From contig JACJYA010000001.1 of the NCBI GenBank assembly GCA_020636315.1, forward strand, positions 682,001 to 746,000: a stretch of 64,000 nt of DNA, in the 5' to 3' direction. Under the pieces are notes generated by a model. It ran no database searches, was not told the DNA's origin, and saw nothing but the letters and a program-made list of their open reading frames with translations. Each line of letters begins with the position of its first letter. The stretch's first letter is position 1. This document shows, one piece after another, positions 7,608-16,485 of this stretch. Position numbers and translations under genes: made by a program. Source of the DNA: Lewinellaceae bacterium (lineage in GTDB: Bacteria; Bacteroidota; Bacteroidia; Chitinophagales; Saprospiraceae).

Positions 7608-8957
7608 TCACTCCACCGGACGATACCCCCGAAGGCCGTAAAACACGAGGTAGGCATAAGCTGCCATGGGCACGATAAAGGAAAACTTGACCCCGATACC
7701 AGGAAAATCGGCTACCAAACCCTGCAGCAATGGTATTATCGCTCCGCCTACGATCATCATGACCAGCAGAGAAGAGCCAATGCTGGTGTATTGTTTCAGC
7801 CGGGCAATGGCCAAAGTAAAGATATTGGACCACATGATGGAGTTGAACAGCCCTATGCCCAGTACCGACCAGATGGCCACCTTGCCGCCGTTGAACATGG
7901 TGAACAGCAACAAAATTATGTTGAAGCCGGCAAAGAGGGCCAGGATGGCCGACGGCGTATTCTTGCCGAACAGAAAAGCAAAATAGTTGAGGAGCATCAT
8001 CGTCAGAAAACCGAACGCCATGGTTGTAGGCAGGCCACGAACTGAGGCGACGATAAATACAACTGCAAAGGCAATAGCCGGAATGGCCAGCATCTCCAGA
8101 GATTTTCTTCTCGTCTTTTCACTACTGCCCAGGGCTATGGCCCCCATGAAACGGCCCACCATGGCCCCTCCCCAGTAATAGGCCACATAGCTGCCCGCTG
8201 TTTTTACATCGAGCAGGATGGTCGGCTCCGATTTGAAATACTCCACCAGGAAACTGCCGATGGCAATCTCGGCCCCGACGTAGCAAAAGATGGCAAGGGC
8301 TCCCAGGTACAACTGCGGGTACTTCCAAAGGCTGAAACCCGTACGCGTCGCCTCTTCGTATTCAACAACCGGCAGTTTAAGAAAATTGAAAACGACTCCT
8401 ATGGCAATCAGGGCAAACGCCAGGAAAATGTATGGCCCCTGAACAGTGGAAACATCTACGATCTCCGTATTCTGCAGGATGAGCCAGGAACCGAAGAGCG
8501 GAGCGATGGTATGCCCCAGAGAATTGAACCCCTGCGCCAGGTTGAGGCGGCTGGCGGCCGTCTCTTCCGGGCCGATAATGGCCACATAAGGGTTGGCGGC
8601 TACCTGGAGGATGGTGATGCCGGATGCCAGTATAAACAAAGCCAGCAGGAAAATGCCATAAACCTTTGCAACGGAAGCCGGATAAAAAATAAAGCAGCCC
8701 AGCCCCATCAGCACCAGGCCGATGACGATGCCCCGCTTATAGCCCGTCCGGCGGATGATGTAGCCCGCCGGGATACTCATCAGGAAATAGGCGCCGAAGA
8801 AAAAGAACTGGATGAGCTGCGCCTGCCAGTGCTTGAGGTCAAATGCCGCCTTGAGGTGGGGCACCAGAATGTCGTTGAGTGAGGTGAGCAGCCCCCAAAG
8901 GAAGAAAAGGGTGATGAGGGCGGTGAAGGTGAAACTGAAATTTTTCCTTAGGCTCAT
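7608..8957 (-). CDS. FucP/GluP-type sugar:H+ symporter (MFS)
   Basis: The 449-residue protein has 12 predicted membrane segments and the features of the FucP subfamily of the major facilitator superfamily: the N-terminal F-F-L-W-G-x-x-x-x-L-N-D-I-L-V-P-H-L motif (residues ~18-36), G-Y-I-I-R-R-T-G-Y-K-R-G in the first inner loop, and LQVAANPYVAIIGP near residue 117. FucP, GluP and the related glucose/galactose porters import hexoses with protons. The exact sugar cannot be stated. No catabolic genes are adjacent, so it may serve general sugar uptake. Confidence 0.88.
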   Translation of the reverse strand: MSLRKNFSFTFTALITLFFLWGLLTSLNDILVPHLKAAFDLKHWQAQLIQFFFFGAYFLMSIPAGYIIRRTGYKRGIVIGLVLMGLGCFIFYPASVAKVYGIFLLALFILASGITILQVAANPYVAIIGPEETAASRLNLAQGFNSLGHTIAPLFGSWLILQNTEIVDVSTVQGPYIFLAFALIAIGVVFNFLKLPVVEYEEATRTGFSLWKYPQLYLGALAIFCYVGAEIAIGSFLVEYFKSEPTILLDVKTAGSYVAYYWGGAMVGRFMGAIALGSSEKTRRKSLEMLAIPAIAFAVVFIVASVRGLPTTMAFGFLTMMLLNYFAFLFGKNTPSAILALFAGFNIILLLFTMFNGGKVAIWSVLGIGLFNSIMWSNIFTLAIARLKQYTSIGSSLLVMMIVGGAIIPLLQGLVADFPGIGVKFSFIVPMAAYAYLVFYGLRGYRPVE

Positions 8958-9116
8958 GCGTGGTTGGTTTTCGTTGGTAAAAGCGATGCAAATTACTTCA
9001 TGGAGCGCGTTTCCCCAAACGATATCATAAATCCGTGTTAATGTTTTCCCGAATCCGGGTTTTTCGCAATTAACCGTCGTTCAAGGTAGGAATCTGAAAA
9101 ATCAAAAAAACTACCT

Positions 9117-9692
9117 ATGAAGTACTCTGTTGCCTGCCTGTTAGTCCTTCTCTCTATGAGCACGCTTTCCGCCCAAACTCTGGAAGGAGAGTCTGTGATC
9201 GGGATCAATGCCGGTTTTAGCATGGCCAGTGCCCTGTTCAGCCTTTCTGAGATCGACGCCAACGTGGATGCCACTACCCCACCGGCAATCCAGGCCACCT
9301 ACGACTATGCCCTGACCAACCGGGTGAGCCTGGGAGGTGGCATTTCCTACCAGAATTTTAAGCTGGCTTATTCAAATTACGGAGAGGCCAAGGAGAGCTT
9401 TGATGTTCGCCTTTCTCGCTTCAATGTGGGCCTGCGCGGGCTTTTCCATTACGGCAATTCCGAAAAAATGGACATGTACTCAGGGCTGCGGGTGGGCCTC
9501 AGCAAATGGTCTCTGGATGTGGGCACCGATGACCCCAGTTTCGACCCGCCCAAAACAGCAGGCATCGTATTTGCCCCCCAAGCCATCCTTTTCGGCATGA
9601 GGAGTTATCTTTCCGGCCACCTGGGCATAGGTGGTGAAATTGCCATCGGAGCGCCTCACGTCGTTTCGTTCGGATTGCACTATCGCTTTTGA
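9117..9692 (+). CDS. Outer-membrane beta-barrel protein
   Basis: A signal peptide (MKYSVACLLVLLSMSTLSAQ) precedes a 171-residue mature protein made of alternating amphipathic strands, including YDYALTNRVSLGGGISYQNF and a terminal strand ending in HYRF. A C-terminal aromatic residue is the classic BAM recognition signal. The length suggests an eight-stranded OmpX/OmpA-like barrel. It lies about 100 bases upstream of the propeller sensor kinase and might be co-expressed, though it is not tightly linked. Ligand unknown. Confidence 0.8.
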   Translation: MKYSVACLLVLLSMSTLSAQTLEGESVIGINAGFSMASALFSLSEIDANVDATTPPAIQATYDYALTNRVSLGGGISYQNFKLAYSNYGEAKESFDVRLSRFNVGLRGLFHYGNSEKMDMYSGLRVGLSKWSLDVGTDDPSFDPPKTAGIVFAPQAILFGMRSYLSGHLGIGGEIAIGAPHVVSFGLHYRF

Positions 9693-9794
9693 GAGAAGCT
9701 GTTTGAAATTACCTGCATATTTCTTGCATTCCACTCTCGTATAGGCATATCTTTATGAGGCGCCCCCAACATTAATTGGTTAATTCACACAGAT

Positions 9795-12700
9795 ATGCCA
9801 CAGCGAGGGCTGGTTTGGTGGTTATTTCTGCTATTCCCGATGGCAGTTAAAACGCAGGATTATGTTGTTCAACACCGGATCCTCTCGGTAGAAGACGGCC
9901 TGGCCAGCCGTTTTGTTCGGAAAGTCATTCAGGATCAGCAAGGGTTTATATGGATTGCCACCTCCGAAGGCCTGAACCGCTACGATGGTATTGAAGTGTT
10001 GTATTTCAGCAAGGAACAGCACGGCCTGCCCAGCAATGACCTCAACCTGCTGTATGAAGGCCCCGACGGGCTGTTGTGGGTGGGAAGCCAGGCGCCTAAA
10101 AATTACAATGGCGTCATGGGAGGCGACGTAAAGCTGGCATTTTTCAACCCGGAAACCCGGCAAACGCTCTCTTTTCAGAATTACTGGGGCGATAAAGCTC
10201 CATTCCGGCAGGAAGAGCTATTCGGAATATTCGTTGATTCCAGCCATAATGCCTGGCTGGGCACCCGCTCCGGAAAAGCTTACCTTTACGACGGAGAAGG
10301 CTTCCAATTGCTGCTTGATAACCAGGGGGCATTCCCCATCAGTTATGCCCTGCCGGCTAAAGATAAAGGGTTCTGGGTTTTAGGCCCAGGGGCATTATTC
10401 AGGATGGATAGCCAGGGGCGGGCCCTGGAGCGAGACACTTTTTCTACCCATTTCCTTCCTTACCAGATCACCCCTTTACACAATGGCGGCCTGGAGGTGC
10501 AGGGAATGGAAAAACAGACAATTAAATATCCAGGGCAGGAGCTGAACCAATGGTATCGGCTTCCGAATGGGAAAGCGCTGGATGTGAGCCCCTACTGGAA
10601 AATCCAGGAGGGGCCGAGAGGCTGGTTGTGGTGTTTTACGCATGAGGCCCTTACGATATTCGATACAATGGGCCGGCTGGTCGCTGATATTCCTGAAACC
10701 CAGGAAGGGCCAGGCCAACACTCCTTTGAGTATCCGTTCAACAGCCTCTTTATTGACACAGACGAACTTGCCTGGATAACTTCTACCAAAGCCCTGTTGC
10801 TAATCGATGTACGAGAGAATAATTTCCGGCCCTACCTTGCCGGCCAGGAGTTCAGCCTGAGGAGCATGATCCAGCTCGATAAAGATAAAATCCTGGTAAA
10901 TACCTATAAAAGCATATATCAACTTGACCTGTCTTCCGGGAAGGCCAGCCCCCTGTTCCCGGGAAAAAAGCTTCAGGGCCTTGGGAGTATTCGCACGGAA
11001 GATAAAAGCATCTGGATCGCCCTGCACGGAGGGAATGCCGCCCGGATAAACCTCGACAATGGTACGCTTTCTCTCCTGCCGATAGTAAACCGAAACGGTG
11101 TGCAGTTCGATGCACTGCGCCCTTTTGTTGACAAACACGGGAAATTATGGATGGGGACGGCCGGCGGCCTGGCGCATTTTGACCCTTCCACCGGAAACTT
11201 TGCCTTTGAAGATGGCCTCAACCAACCACAAAAACTGGGAGGCAAAGCCTGCTTCTGGTTTTGTGAAACCCCCGACGGAATGTGGATAGCCACCAATGAA
11301 GGCTTATTCTTACTTTCCCCGGACGGCAGGAAGGTAAAGCAAATCGGGCAGGTCCCTCCTTTTCACATCTTTCACATTTATCCCGAATCCCCAAATCGTT
11401 TCTGGTTATCTACCAGAGGAGGGGGCCTCATCCGCTGGGACCGGAACAACGGCACTTTTCAGCAATTCACAACCAGAGATGGTTTGTCCAGCAACATTAT
11501 CTATGCAGCTTATCCGGATAAGCGGGGCTACCTGTGGCTTCCCAGCCAGAACGGCCTGATGCGTTTCGATACGGCCAGCCTGTTGGTGCGGACGTTTCAT
11601 AAGGTGAATGGCCTGCCCGCCGATGAGTTCAACTATTATGCCCATCTCCGGCTGGAGGATGGGCGCCTCCTGTTCGGAACGATCAATGGCCTGGCCTGTT
11701 TCAATCCCGAAGATGTTTCCGGCAGGTATAGTGAAGATGCTGAGTTGAGGATACTGAGGGTGCAACAGTTTAACTCCAACTCAAATTCCATGGAAGACAT
11801 CACAAACGGACTTAAAGCGGGAGGAAGGCTCGAACTGACGTCAAGCAAACGGTTTGCGGTGTTCCAATTCTTCCTTGATGAGTACTTCATGCCCGATAAA
11901 AACCGTTACTTCTACAAGATAGACGGATTCGATACCGACTGGCGGGTTATGCAGGAGCCCCAGGTAACTGTCAGCCAGTTGCCCTGGGGTAATTTTACTT
12001 TGCGCGTACGGGCAATCGGGCAGGATGGATACTGGGCCGGAAATGAACTGGCCATCCCGGTATTCTCAGCCAAGCCCTTATATTTCAGGTGGTGGTTCAT
12101 TCCGTCCCTTGCCCTGGCCATTCTGATTTTGGGGATCTCTCTTTTCCGTTGGCGCGTATGGCGGCTCAGGCGTTCCAAACGGTTGCTGGAAGCAGAAGTG
12201 GCCCGGCGAGTCCTGCAAATCGAACGGGACCGGCGGACAATCGCCCGGCAAAAAGCCCACCTCGAAGAAATGAATGCCGCTAAAGACAAGTTGTTTTCTT
12301 TCGTCGGCCATGAATTGCGAGGGCCGCTCCTGTATTTCGGAAACCTTGCCAACCGCATCAGCTATGCTCTTCAGCAACGGAATTATGAAGTGTTGGCCGG
12401 CCTGGGCGACAAAGCAAAAAATATCGCCGCCAGTACGAACAATATGCTGGACAACCTGCTCAACTGGAGCTTGCTCCAGGGAGGGCGCCTTTCGTTTGGT
12501 AACGGCCCCTCCGATGTCCACTCCATAACCGGCCAGGTACTGGAAACCTACCGGGAAGTCGCTGCTTTAAAAGACCTCAACATTAAAAGGGAGACAGCTC
12601 CGGGCCTCTGCGTACGGATTGCCGCCGATGCGCTTGCCATTCTCTTGCAAAACCTGATCTCCAATGCCATTAAGTTTTCCTCGGAGGGAGGAACAGTTGC

Positions 12701-12965
12701 TATCTCCGCTCAAAAACAGGGGCAGCAAATAGCCGTTAAAGTTGAAGACCAGGGCAAAGGCATGTCTTTACAAAAAATGGAACAACTGTTTTCGGGCTCC
12801 ATACAGGCTCCCGACAAAGGGACGGCAGGAGAACGGGGTACCGGCCTCGGCCTGCAGATCGTCCGGGAAATCCTCCGCCGGTATGACGGGGAGATGAAAA
12901 TAGAAAGCCGGGAAGGGAAGGGAAGCACATTTACCCTCTTGCTTCCACTGGCGGAAGATGCATGA
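9795..12965 (+). CDS. Beta-propeller sensor histidine kinase (Reg_prop/Y_Y_Y/HisKA/HATPase)
   Basis: This 1056-residue protein begins with a signal segment (VWWLFLLFPMAVKTQ), followed by a periplasmic double beta-propeller with the usual GFIWIATSEGLNRYDG-type blades, a Y_Y_Y immunoglobulin-like domain (~680-755), and one membrane span (~768-786). The cytosolic part has a coiled-coil linker, a HisKA domain with phosphoacceptor His839 in F-V-G-H-E-L-R-G-P, and an ATPase with N957, D985 (DQGKG) and a G2 box (GTGLGLQIV). It is not a full hybrid: no receiver or AraC domain is attached. A LuxR-type regulator gene converges on it and is the obvious candidate partner. The input could be an oligosaccharide, as for relatives. 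Confidence 0.92.
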   Translation: MPQRGLVWWLFLLFPMAVKTQDYVVQHRILSVEDGLASRFVRKVIQDQQGFIWIATSEGLNRYDGIEVLYFSKEQHGLPSNDLNLLYEGPDGLLWVGSQAPKNYNGVMGGDVKLAFFNPETRQTLSFQNYWGDKAPFRQEELFGIFVDSSHNAWLGTRSGKAYLYDGEGFQLLLDNQGAFPISYALPAKDKGFWVLGPGALFRMDSQGRALERDTFSTHFLPYQITPLHNGGLEVQGMEKQTIKYPGQELNQWYRLPNGKALDVSPYWKIQEGPRGWLWCFTHEALTIFDTMGRLVADIPETQEGPGQHSFEYPFNSLFIDTDELAWITSTKALLLIDVRENNFRPYLAGQEFSLRSMIQLDKDKILVNTYKSIYQLDLSSGKASPLFPGKKLQGLGSIRTEDKSIWIALHGGNAARINLDNGTLSLLPIVNRNGVQFDALRPFVDKHGKLWMGTAGGLAHFDPSTGNFAFEDGLNQPQKLGGKACFWFCETPDGMWIATNEGLFLLSPDGRKVKQIGQVPPFHIFHIYPESPNRFWLSTRGGGLIRWDRNNGTFQQFTTRDGLSSNIIYAAYPDKRGYLWLPSQNGLMRFDTASLLVRTFHKVNGLPADEFNYYAHLRLEDGRLLFGTINGLACFNPEDVSGRYSEDAELRILRVQQFNSNSNSMEDITNGLKAGGRLELTSSKRFAVFQFFLDEYFMPDKNRYFYKIDGFDTDWRVMQEPQVTVSQLPWGNFTLRVRAIGQDGYWAGNELAIPVFSAKPLYFRWWFIPSLALAILILGISLFRWRVWRLRRSKRLLEAEVARRVLQIERDRRTIARQKAHLEEMNAAKDKLFSFVGHELRGPLLYFGNLANRISYALQQRNYEVLAGLGDKAKNIAASTNNMLDNLLNWSLLQGGRLSFGNGPSDVHSITGQVLETYREVAALKDLNIKRETAPGLCVRIAADALAILLQNLISNAIKFSSEGGTVAISAQKQGQQIAVKVEDQGKGMSLQKMEQLFSGSIQAPDKGTAGERGTGLGLQIVREILRRYDGEMKIESREGKGSTFTLLLPLAEDA

Positions 12966-13060
12966 ATGGTTTTAAAAGCCCCGCTGAAGCCCCCCTGAAT
13001 TCGTTGATCACCTAAGAAACTTTGCCTCCCGAATCCCCCATCTACGGATCCACGATCCAC

Positions 13061-13095
13061 GGTTCACGGTTCACGGTTCACGGTTCACGGTTCAA
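13061..13095. repeat. Tandem repeat (GGTTCAC)5 overlapping a stop codon
   Basis: Four exact GGTTCAC units and a fifth ending in GGTTCAA, preceded by degenerate GGATCCAC/GATCCAC copies at 13046-13060. The response-regulator stop codon (13078-13080, minus strand) and its last four codons lie within the array. Confidence 0.9.
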
Positions 13096-13758
13096 CAAAT
13101 CAACCAATTCCTGCTTGCCTGAAATCCCCAGCTTTTTATACAATGACTTCACATAGTGCCGCACCGTATTCAGTCCTATATTGTGTTCCACGGCAATTTC
13201 CTTATAGGCCATTCCCCCGGCCAGCCCCTGGGCTACCTGTATTTCACGTGGGTTCAAACCAAATTTATGCTTTAAACGTTCTACGCCTTCCCGGACGCTA
13301 ATCGGCGTGGGGGAAGTATCCTTCGGCTGCCGGAAGTGCCCCAGAAGAGAACTGGCCAACCGGGGCTCGATGAAGGCCCCGCCCCTGTATGTCTCCCTGA
13401 TGACTTCCAGTATCCGCTCAGGCCGGCTGCTCTTCAGGAAATATCCATGTGCTCCATTCTGAAGAGCATCCATGAGAAATTCCGGCTCCGTATGGCCGGT
13501 GATAATGACAACCTTTGTTTGAGGCAATAATTGCTTCAACTTTCCTATCTGGCTGAGGCTGTTCTGTGCCGCCAGGCTGATATCCAGCAATAGAACATCC
13601 GGTTTCTCATCCATCTGAAGCACCTCAAAGAACTGGCCTATTGAGCCCGCTTCAAAGGCCAGTTCAAACTCATCGGCGTGGGTATGCAACAGAAAAATAA
13701 TCTCTTCTCTGACCAGAGGGTCATCGTCAATTATCCCTATAAGGATCTTATCTGGCAT
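13078..13758 (-). CDS. LuxR/NarL-type response regulator
   Basis: The 226-residue protein has a receiver domain (residues ~5-122) with acidic pocket D11-D12-D13, phosphoacceptor Asp59 (VLLLDISL), switch Thr in VVIITGH and Lys in YFLKSS. A short linker leads to a LuxR helix-turn-helix (~165-222), with LNPREIQVAQGLAGGMAYKEIA and LNTVRHYVKSLYKKLG. It converges on the propeller kinase with 112 bases between the stops and is paralogous to the regulator at 16486. Its C-terminal four residues are encoded by a DNA tandem repeat, so this end may vary between strains. Target genes are unknown. Confidence 0.9.
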   Translation of the reverse strand: MPDKILIGIIDDDPLVREEIIFLLHTHADEFELAFEAGSIGQFFEVLQMDEKPDVLLLDISLAAQNSLSQIGKLKQLLPQTKVVIITGHTEPEFLMDALQNGAHGYFLKSSRPERILEVIRETYRGGAFIEPRLASSLLGHFRQPKDTSPTPISVREGVERLKHKFGLNPREIQVAQGLAGGMAYKEIAVEHNIGLNTVRHYVKSLYKKLGISGKQELVDLLNREP

Positions 13759-14278
13759 CTTAAGTTTATATTTTATCTGGCATTGAAAACACCTTCTAAA
13801 TCCAGTTAGATTTGCTGGGTTTTAAAGAAAAAACCGAAAACAGATTAAATTATTTTTTAATATTAAAATATTGCCTTATATTTGTTCTATCAAAAGCTTT
13901 CCTGAGGCTTTTCTACTTACCTAAGGCTATCTCACATACCCGTCATATAATTTATTCTCCTTTTGTATTCTCACAGGCATCGTCCGAAAGGATGGCGCCT
14001 TCCCGAACTCAAAGATCCCAAAAAGAGGCAAAATCATACCAAAGGGCCCCTGGAAGGGGCATTTTTACCAAAAAGGATGGTCAAAACCCATTGGCCATGT
14101 CCGTGCATTTCCATGCCGGAGGTCAAACAAACATTCCCAATTTCACAACTAGTTTTTCTTTAACAGGAAGAGTGGAGCCAGGGTACTTTCCCGGCTTCAC
14201 TTTTTTTTGGTTACAGGCAGGGGGGGTGAAAATACCCACGGGGCAGGAACCAGGCCTGCCAGAATGCCTTTCCATTTT

Positions 14279-14442
14279 AGTGCTTGTTTGGAGGCCGGGT
14301 TTGAAAGCGAAAAGAGTCAATTTTTTGGTGAAACAAGGCGGAAAAATCGGAGTTTAGCCTCAGCTAAATGAGATTTTTTTCAACGATGTGTCACCAAGAA
14401 AGTGTCCTTTGTAGCTCAAAGATTGGCCTCCAAACAAGCACT
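14279..14442. mobile_element. MITE-like 164-bp imperfect palindrome with 18-bp terminal inverted repeats
   Basis: AGTGCTTGTTTGGAGGCC at 14279-14296 is repeated perfectly inverted at 14425-14442. The two halves continue to match inward with interruptions: TTGGTGAAACA on the left against TGTGTCACCAA on the right, and the apex TTTAGCCTCAGCTAAA. The whole can fold into one long hairpin. No transposase is encoded. A partial copy of the end, GCTTGTTTGGAGG, lies at 17762-17774. It is either a miniature inverted-repeat transposon or a structured repeat. Confidence 0.6.
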
Positions 14443-14480
14443 TAGTGCCACCGGTTGAGAATTTGATGTGGCGCCTCGGA

Positions 14481-14507
14481 TGGAAGGCACTTCGGAAGTG
14501 CCTTCCA
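14481..14507 (-). terminator. Perfect hairpin downstream of the TPR kinase
   Basis: TGGAAGGCACTT (14481-14492) and AAGTGCCTTCCA (14496-14507) are perfect inverted arms around CGG, 8 bases past the kinase stop codon. There is no T-run, so termination is possible but not certain. Confidence 0.45.
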
Positions 14508-14514
14508 CTTTAAG

Positions 14515-16440
14515 CTAAAAGGTTTTTTCCCTGGGAAAAGAGACCGTAAAGACGGCCCCCATCCCCTTAGTACTCTCCACCGCTATCTTTCCACCCATAG
14601 CTTCAACATACCTGCGGGTAAGGTAGAGCCCTTCTCCCCGGGAGCGTTTTCCATGAGGGTTATCCTGATTGAAGGCGACTCCTCTTTTGAAAAGGTGTTT
14701 CTGCTCCTGCAGAGAAAGCCCGGGGCCTTCATCCCCGACACTGAAAGATATCTCACCATCGTGGTTTTGAAAGGACAGGCTGACCGTCTTACCGGAAGGA
14801 GAATACTTAATTGCATTGGAGAGCAGGTTGGCCACGATATGGCGTATCAGGAAAGGGTCTCCTGTCAGGGTTGCGTCTGGCCGGCCGGCGCGAAACTCCA
14901 GGCTGATAGATTTACTCCGGGCAAATGGCCCGAATTCCCGAACCGATTCTTTGAGCACCTGTACCAGGTCAAAGCTGATATTTTGTATAGATATTTGCGA
15001 CTCCAGTTCGTTCTCGACCTCCATGATCTTAAGGCTCGCCCGATCGATGGCATCTGCGGCCTGTTCGATCTCTGTCAGGATTTCCCTATGCTCTTTTTCC
15101 CCCATGCCTTTGTCCTGCGCAAGGGCAAAAGTATTGAGTTGGATGAGCGAAAGTGGGTTGCGAATATCATGGGCGATCAGGCTCACCATGTGTTGCTTTT
15201 CATTCATCAGGGCAAGCAACCTGCCGTTGCCTTTGATAACTTTTTCATTCAGCAACTCCAGTTCTTTTTTCCGGCGGCGCAGGCGGAAATTGAAATATGC
15301 GATAAGAACTATGAGAAGCAAAAACAGAAGAGCAGCCGCCAACAGGAGAGAGTTCCTGAAATTGGCCAGAGCAAACTGCTTTCGAAGCATCCGGTTTTCC
15401 CGGGCCTTTTCCTGAGCCTGATACCTGGTATCTATTTCCTGAATGGCCCGCGCCTTTTCTTCACCGATGAGTTGCTCCCTCAATGCTGCGTACCGGCGCA
15501 AATAAAACAGGGCGCTGTCCAGTTGGTTGGTTGAGGAGAACAGGTTCGACAACAGTTCATAACTGGTAGCCATCTCCGGCAAAAGGCTTCTGCGGCGGGC
15601 TTCCTGCAGCAAGGCACGGGCATAGAACTCTGCACTGTCAGGCCGGTTGAGCTGCAAATGGGTGCTGGACAACCCCTCGTAGGTATCGATCAGGATAATA
15701 GAATCCTGAAGAAGTTGAACGGAATGTAAGGCCCGATACAGCACCTGCTGCGCCTGCTCATAGAGGCCTTCTTTCTGATAGGTATTCCCCATGGTAATGA
15801 GCGTGGACGCCTTTTGCGGCTCCGCCTTTTCCATCTCGTAGATATCCAGAGCTTTGTTGAGATAATAAAAAGTTGAGTCATAATTTTCACCCGTCCGGTG
15901 AATAAGGGCCACGGTGCGGTAAGCATCTGCCAGGGTGAGGGAGTCTTCCATGGATTCCAGTTGGGCGACATTCTGATAGGCATATTTCAGGGCTGACTCC
16001 AGGTTTTCCAACTGCCAGTGGACGCCGGTAATATTGATACGGCTTTTTAACCGGTACAATTCCCAATCCTTTCCTTTTTCCTTTTTGGCAATATCGAGTG
16101 CCTGCAGAAAATGATAAAGTGCTGTATCCGGCGCATTACCTCTTACCGCATAGGCTACACCGGTTGCCATGTGCCCTTTGTACAGGAGCCTGGGCGCCCC
16201 CAGGCTTCGGGCCAATGGAATGAGTTGTTTCCCGTAAAAGATAGATTCGTCCGGAATATCCTGACGGTAAGATTCGTTGAGCAACTGTAGTATCCGGGCG
16301 CGCTGAAGGCTGTTCTCAGGTGCTTTTTTCAATGCCTCGGCCAGGCTGTCCCGATTGATATCCACAGCTGCCAGCGGCGGCAGAAGGAATACAATCAGCA
16401 GGAAGCTCAGAACAGAACAACTGTGATTTTTTCGGGGCAT
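14515..16440 (-). CDS. TPR-containing membrane sensor histidine kinase
   Basis: The 641-residue protein has a signal segment (VLSFLLIVFLLPPLAAV), then a periplasmic TPR array (~40-345) with recurrent 'A..Y..L.NLES.L.YAYQN' units, a coiled coil, and one membrane span (~355-378). The cytosolic half carries HisKA with phosphoacceptor His424 (LIAHDIRNPLSL) and an ATPase domain with LLSNAIKYS and DEGPGLS. It lies 45 bases downstream of a LuxR-type regulator on the same strand and surely forms a unit with it. TPR sensor kinases of this layout are common in Bacteroidota. The ligand or partner protein is unknown. Confidence 0.9.
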   Translation of the reverse strand: MPRKNHSCSVLSFLLIVFLLPPLAAVDINRDSLAEALKKAPENSLQRARILQLLNESYRQDIPDESIFYGKQLIPLARSLGAPRLLYKGHMATGVAYAVRGNAPDTALYHFLQALDIAKKEKGKDWELYRLKSRINITGVHWQLENLESALKYAYQNVAQLESMEDSLTLADAYRTVALIHRTGENYDSTFYYLNKALDIYEMEKAEPQKASTLITMGNTYQKEGLYEQAQQVLYRALHSVQLLQDSIILIDTYEGLSSTHLQLNRPDSAEFYARALLQEARRRSLLPEMATSYELLSNLFSSTNQLDSALFYLRRYAALREQLIGEEKARAIQEIDTRYQAQEKARENRMLRKQFALANFRNSLLLAAALLFLLLIVLIAYFNFRLRRRKKELELLNEKVIKGNGRLLALMNEKQHMVSLIAHDIRNPLSLIQLNTFALAQDKGMGEKEHREILTEIEQAADAIDRASLKIMEVENELESQISIQNISFDLVQVLKESVREFGPFARSKSISLEFRAGRPDATLTGDPFLIRHIVANLLSNAIKYSPSGKTVSLSFQNHDGEISFSVGDEGPGLSLQEQKHLFKRGVAFNQDNPHGKRSRGEGLYLTRRYVEAMGGKIAVESTKGMGAVFTVSFPREKTF

Positions 16441-16485
16441 CTTTTCGGGGTTTTCAGGCTTTACCTTCAGTATTGCAGGTTGTTG

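Larger units (their letters stand above)
13759..14514. other. Long non-coding region with mobile-element-like palindromes
   Basis: More than 750 bases lie between the regulator start and the kinase stop. An AT-rich palindrome TTTTAATATTAAAA sits at 13855-13868, upstream of the regulator. The one long open frame (13812-14357) runs through repeats and lacks protein-like composition. A 164-bp palindromic element occupies 14279-14442 and a 12-bp perfect hairpin 14481-14507. Confidence 0.6.

Noticed and set aside
13046..13095. CRISPR-like array
   Set aside because: Units are 7 bp and contiguous without spacers; no cas genes are near.
13812..14357. 181-codon plus-strand open frame in the gap between the two signalling units
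   Set aside because: It runs through the MITE-like element and low-complexity runs, has no start signal and no protein-like domain; composition resembles non-coding DNA.
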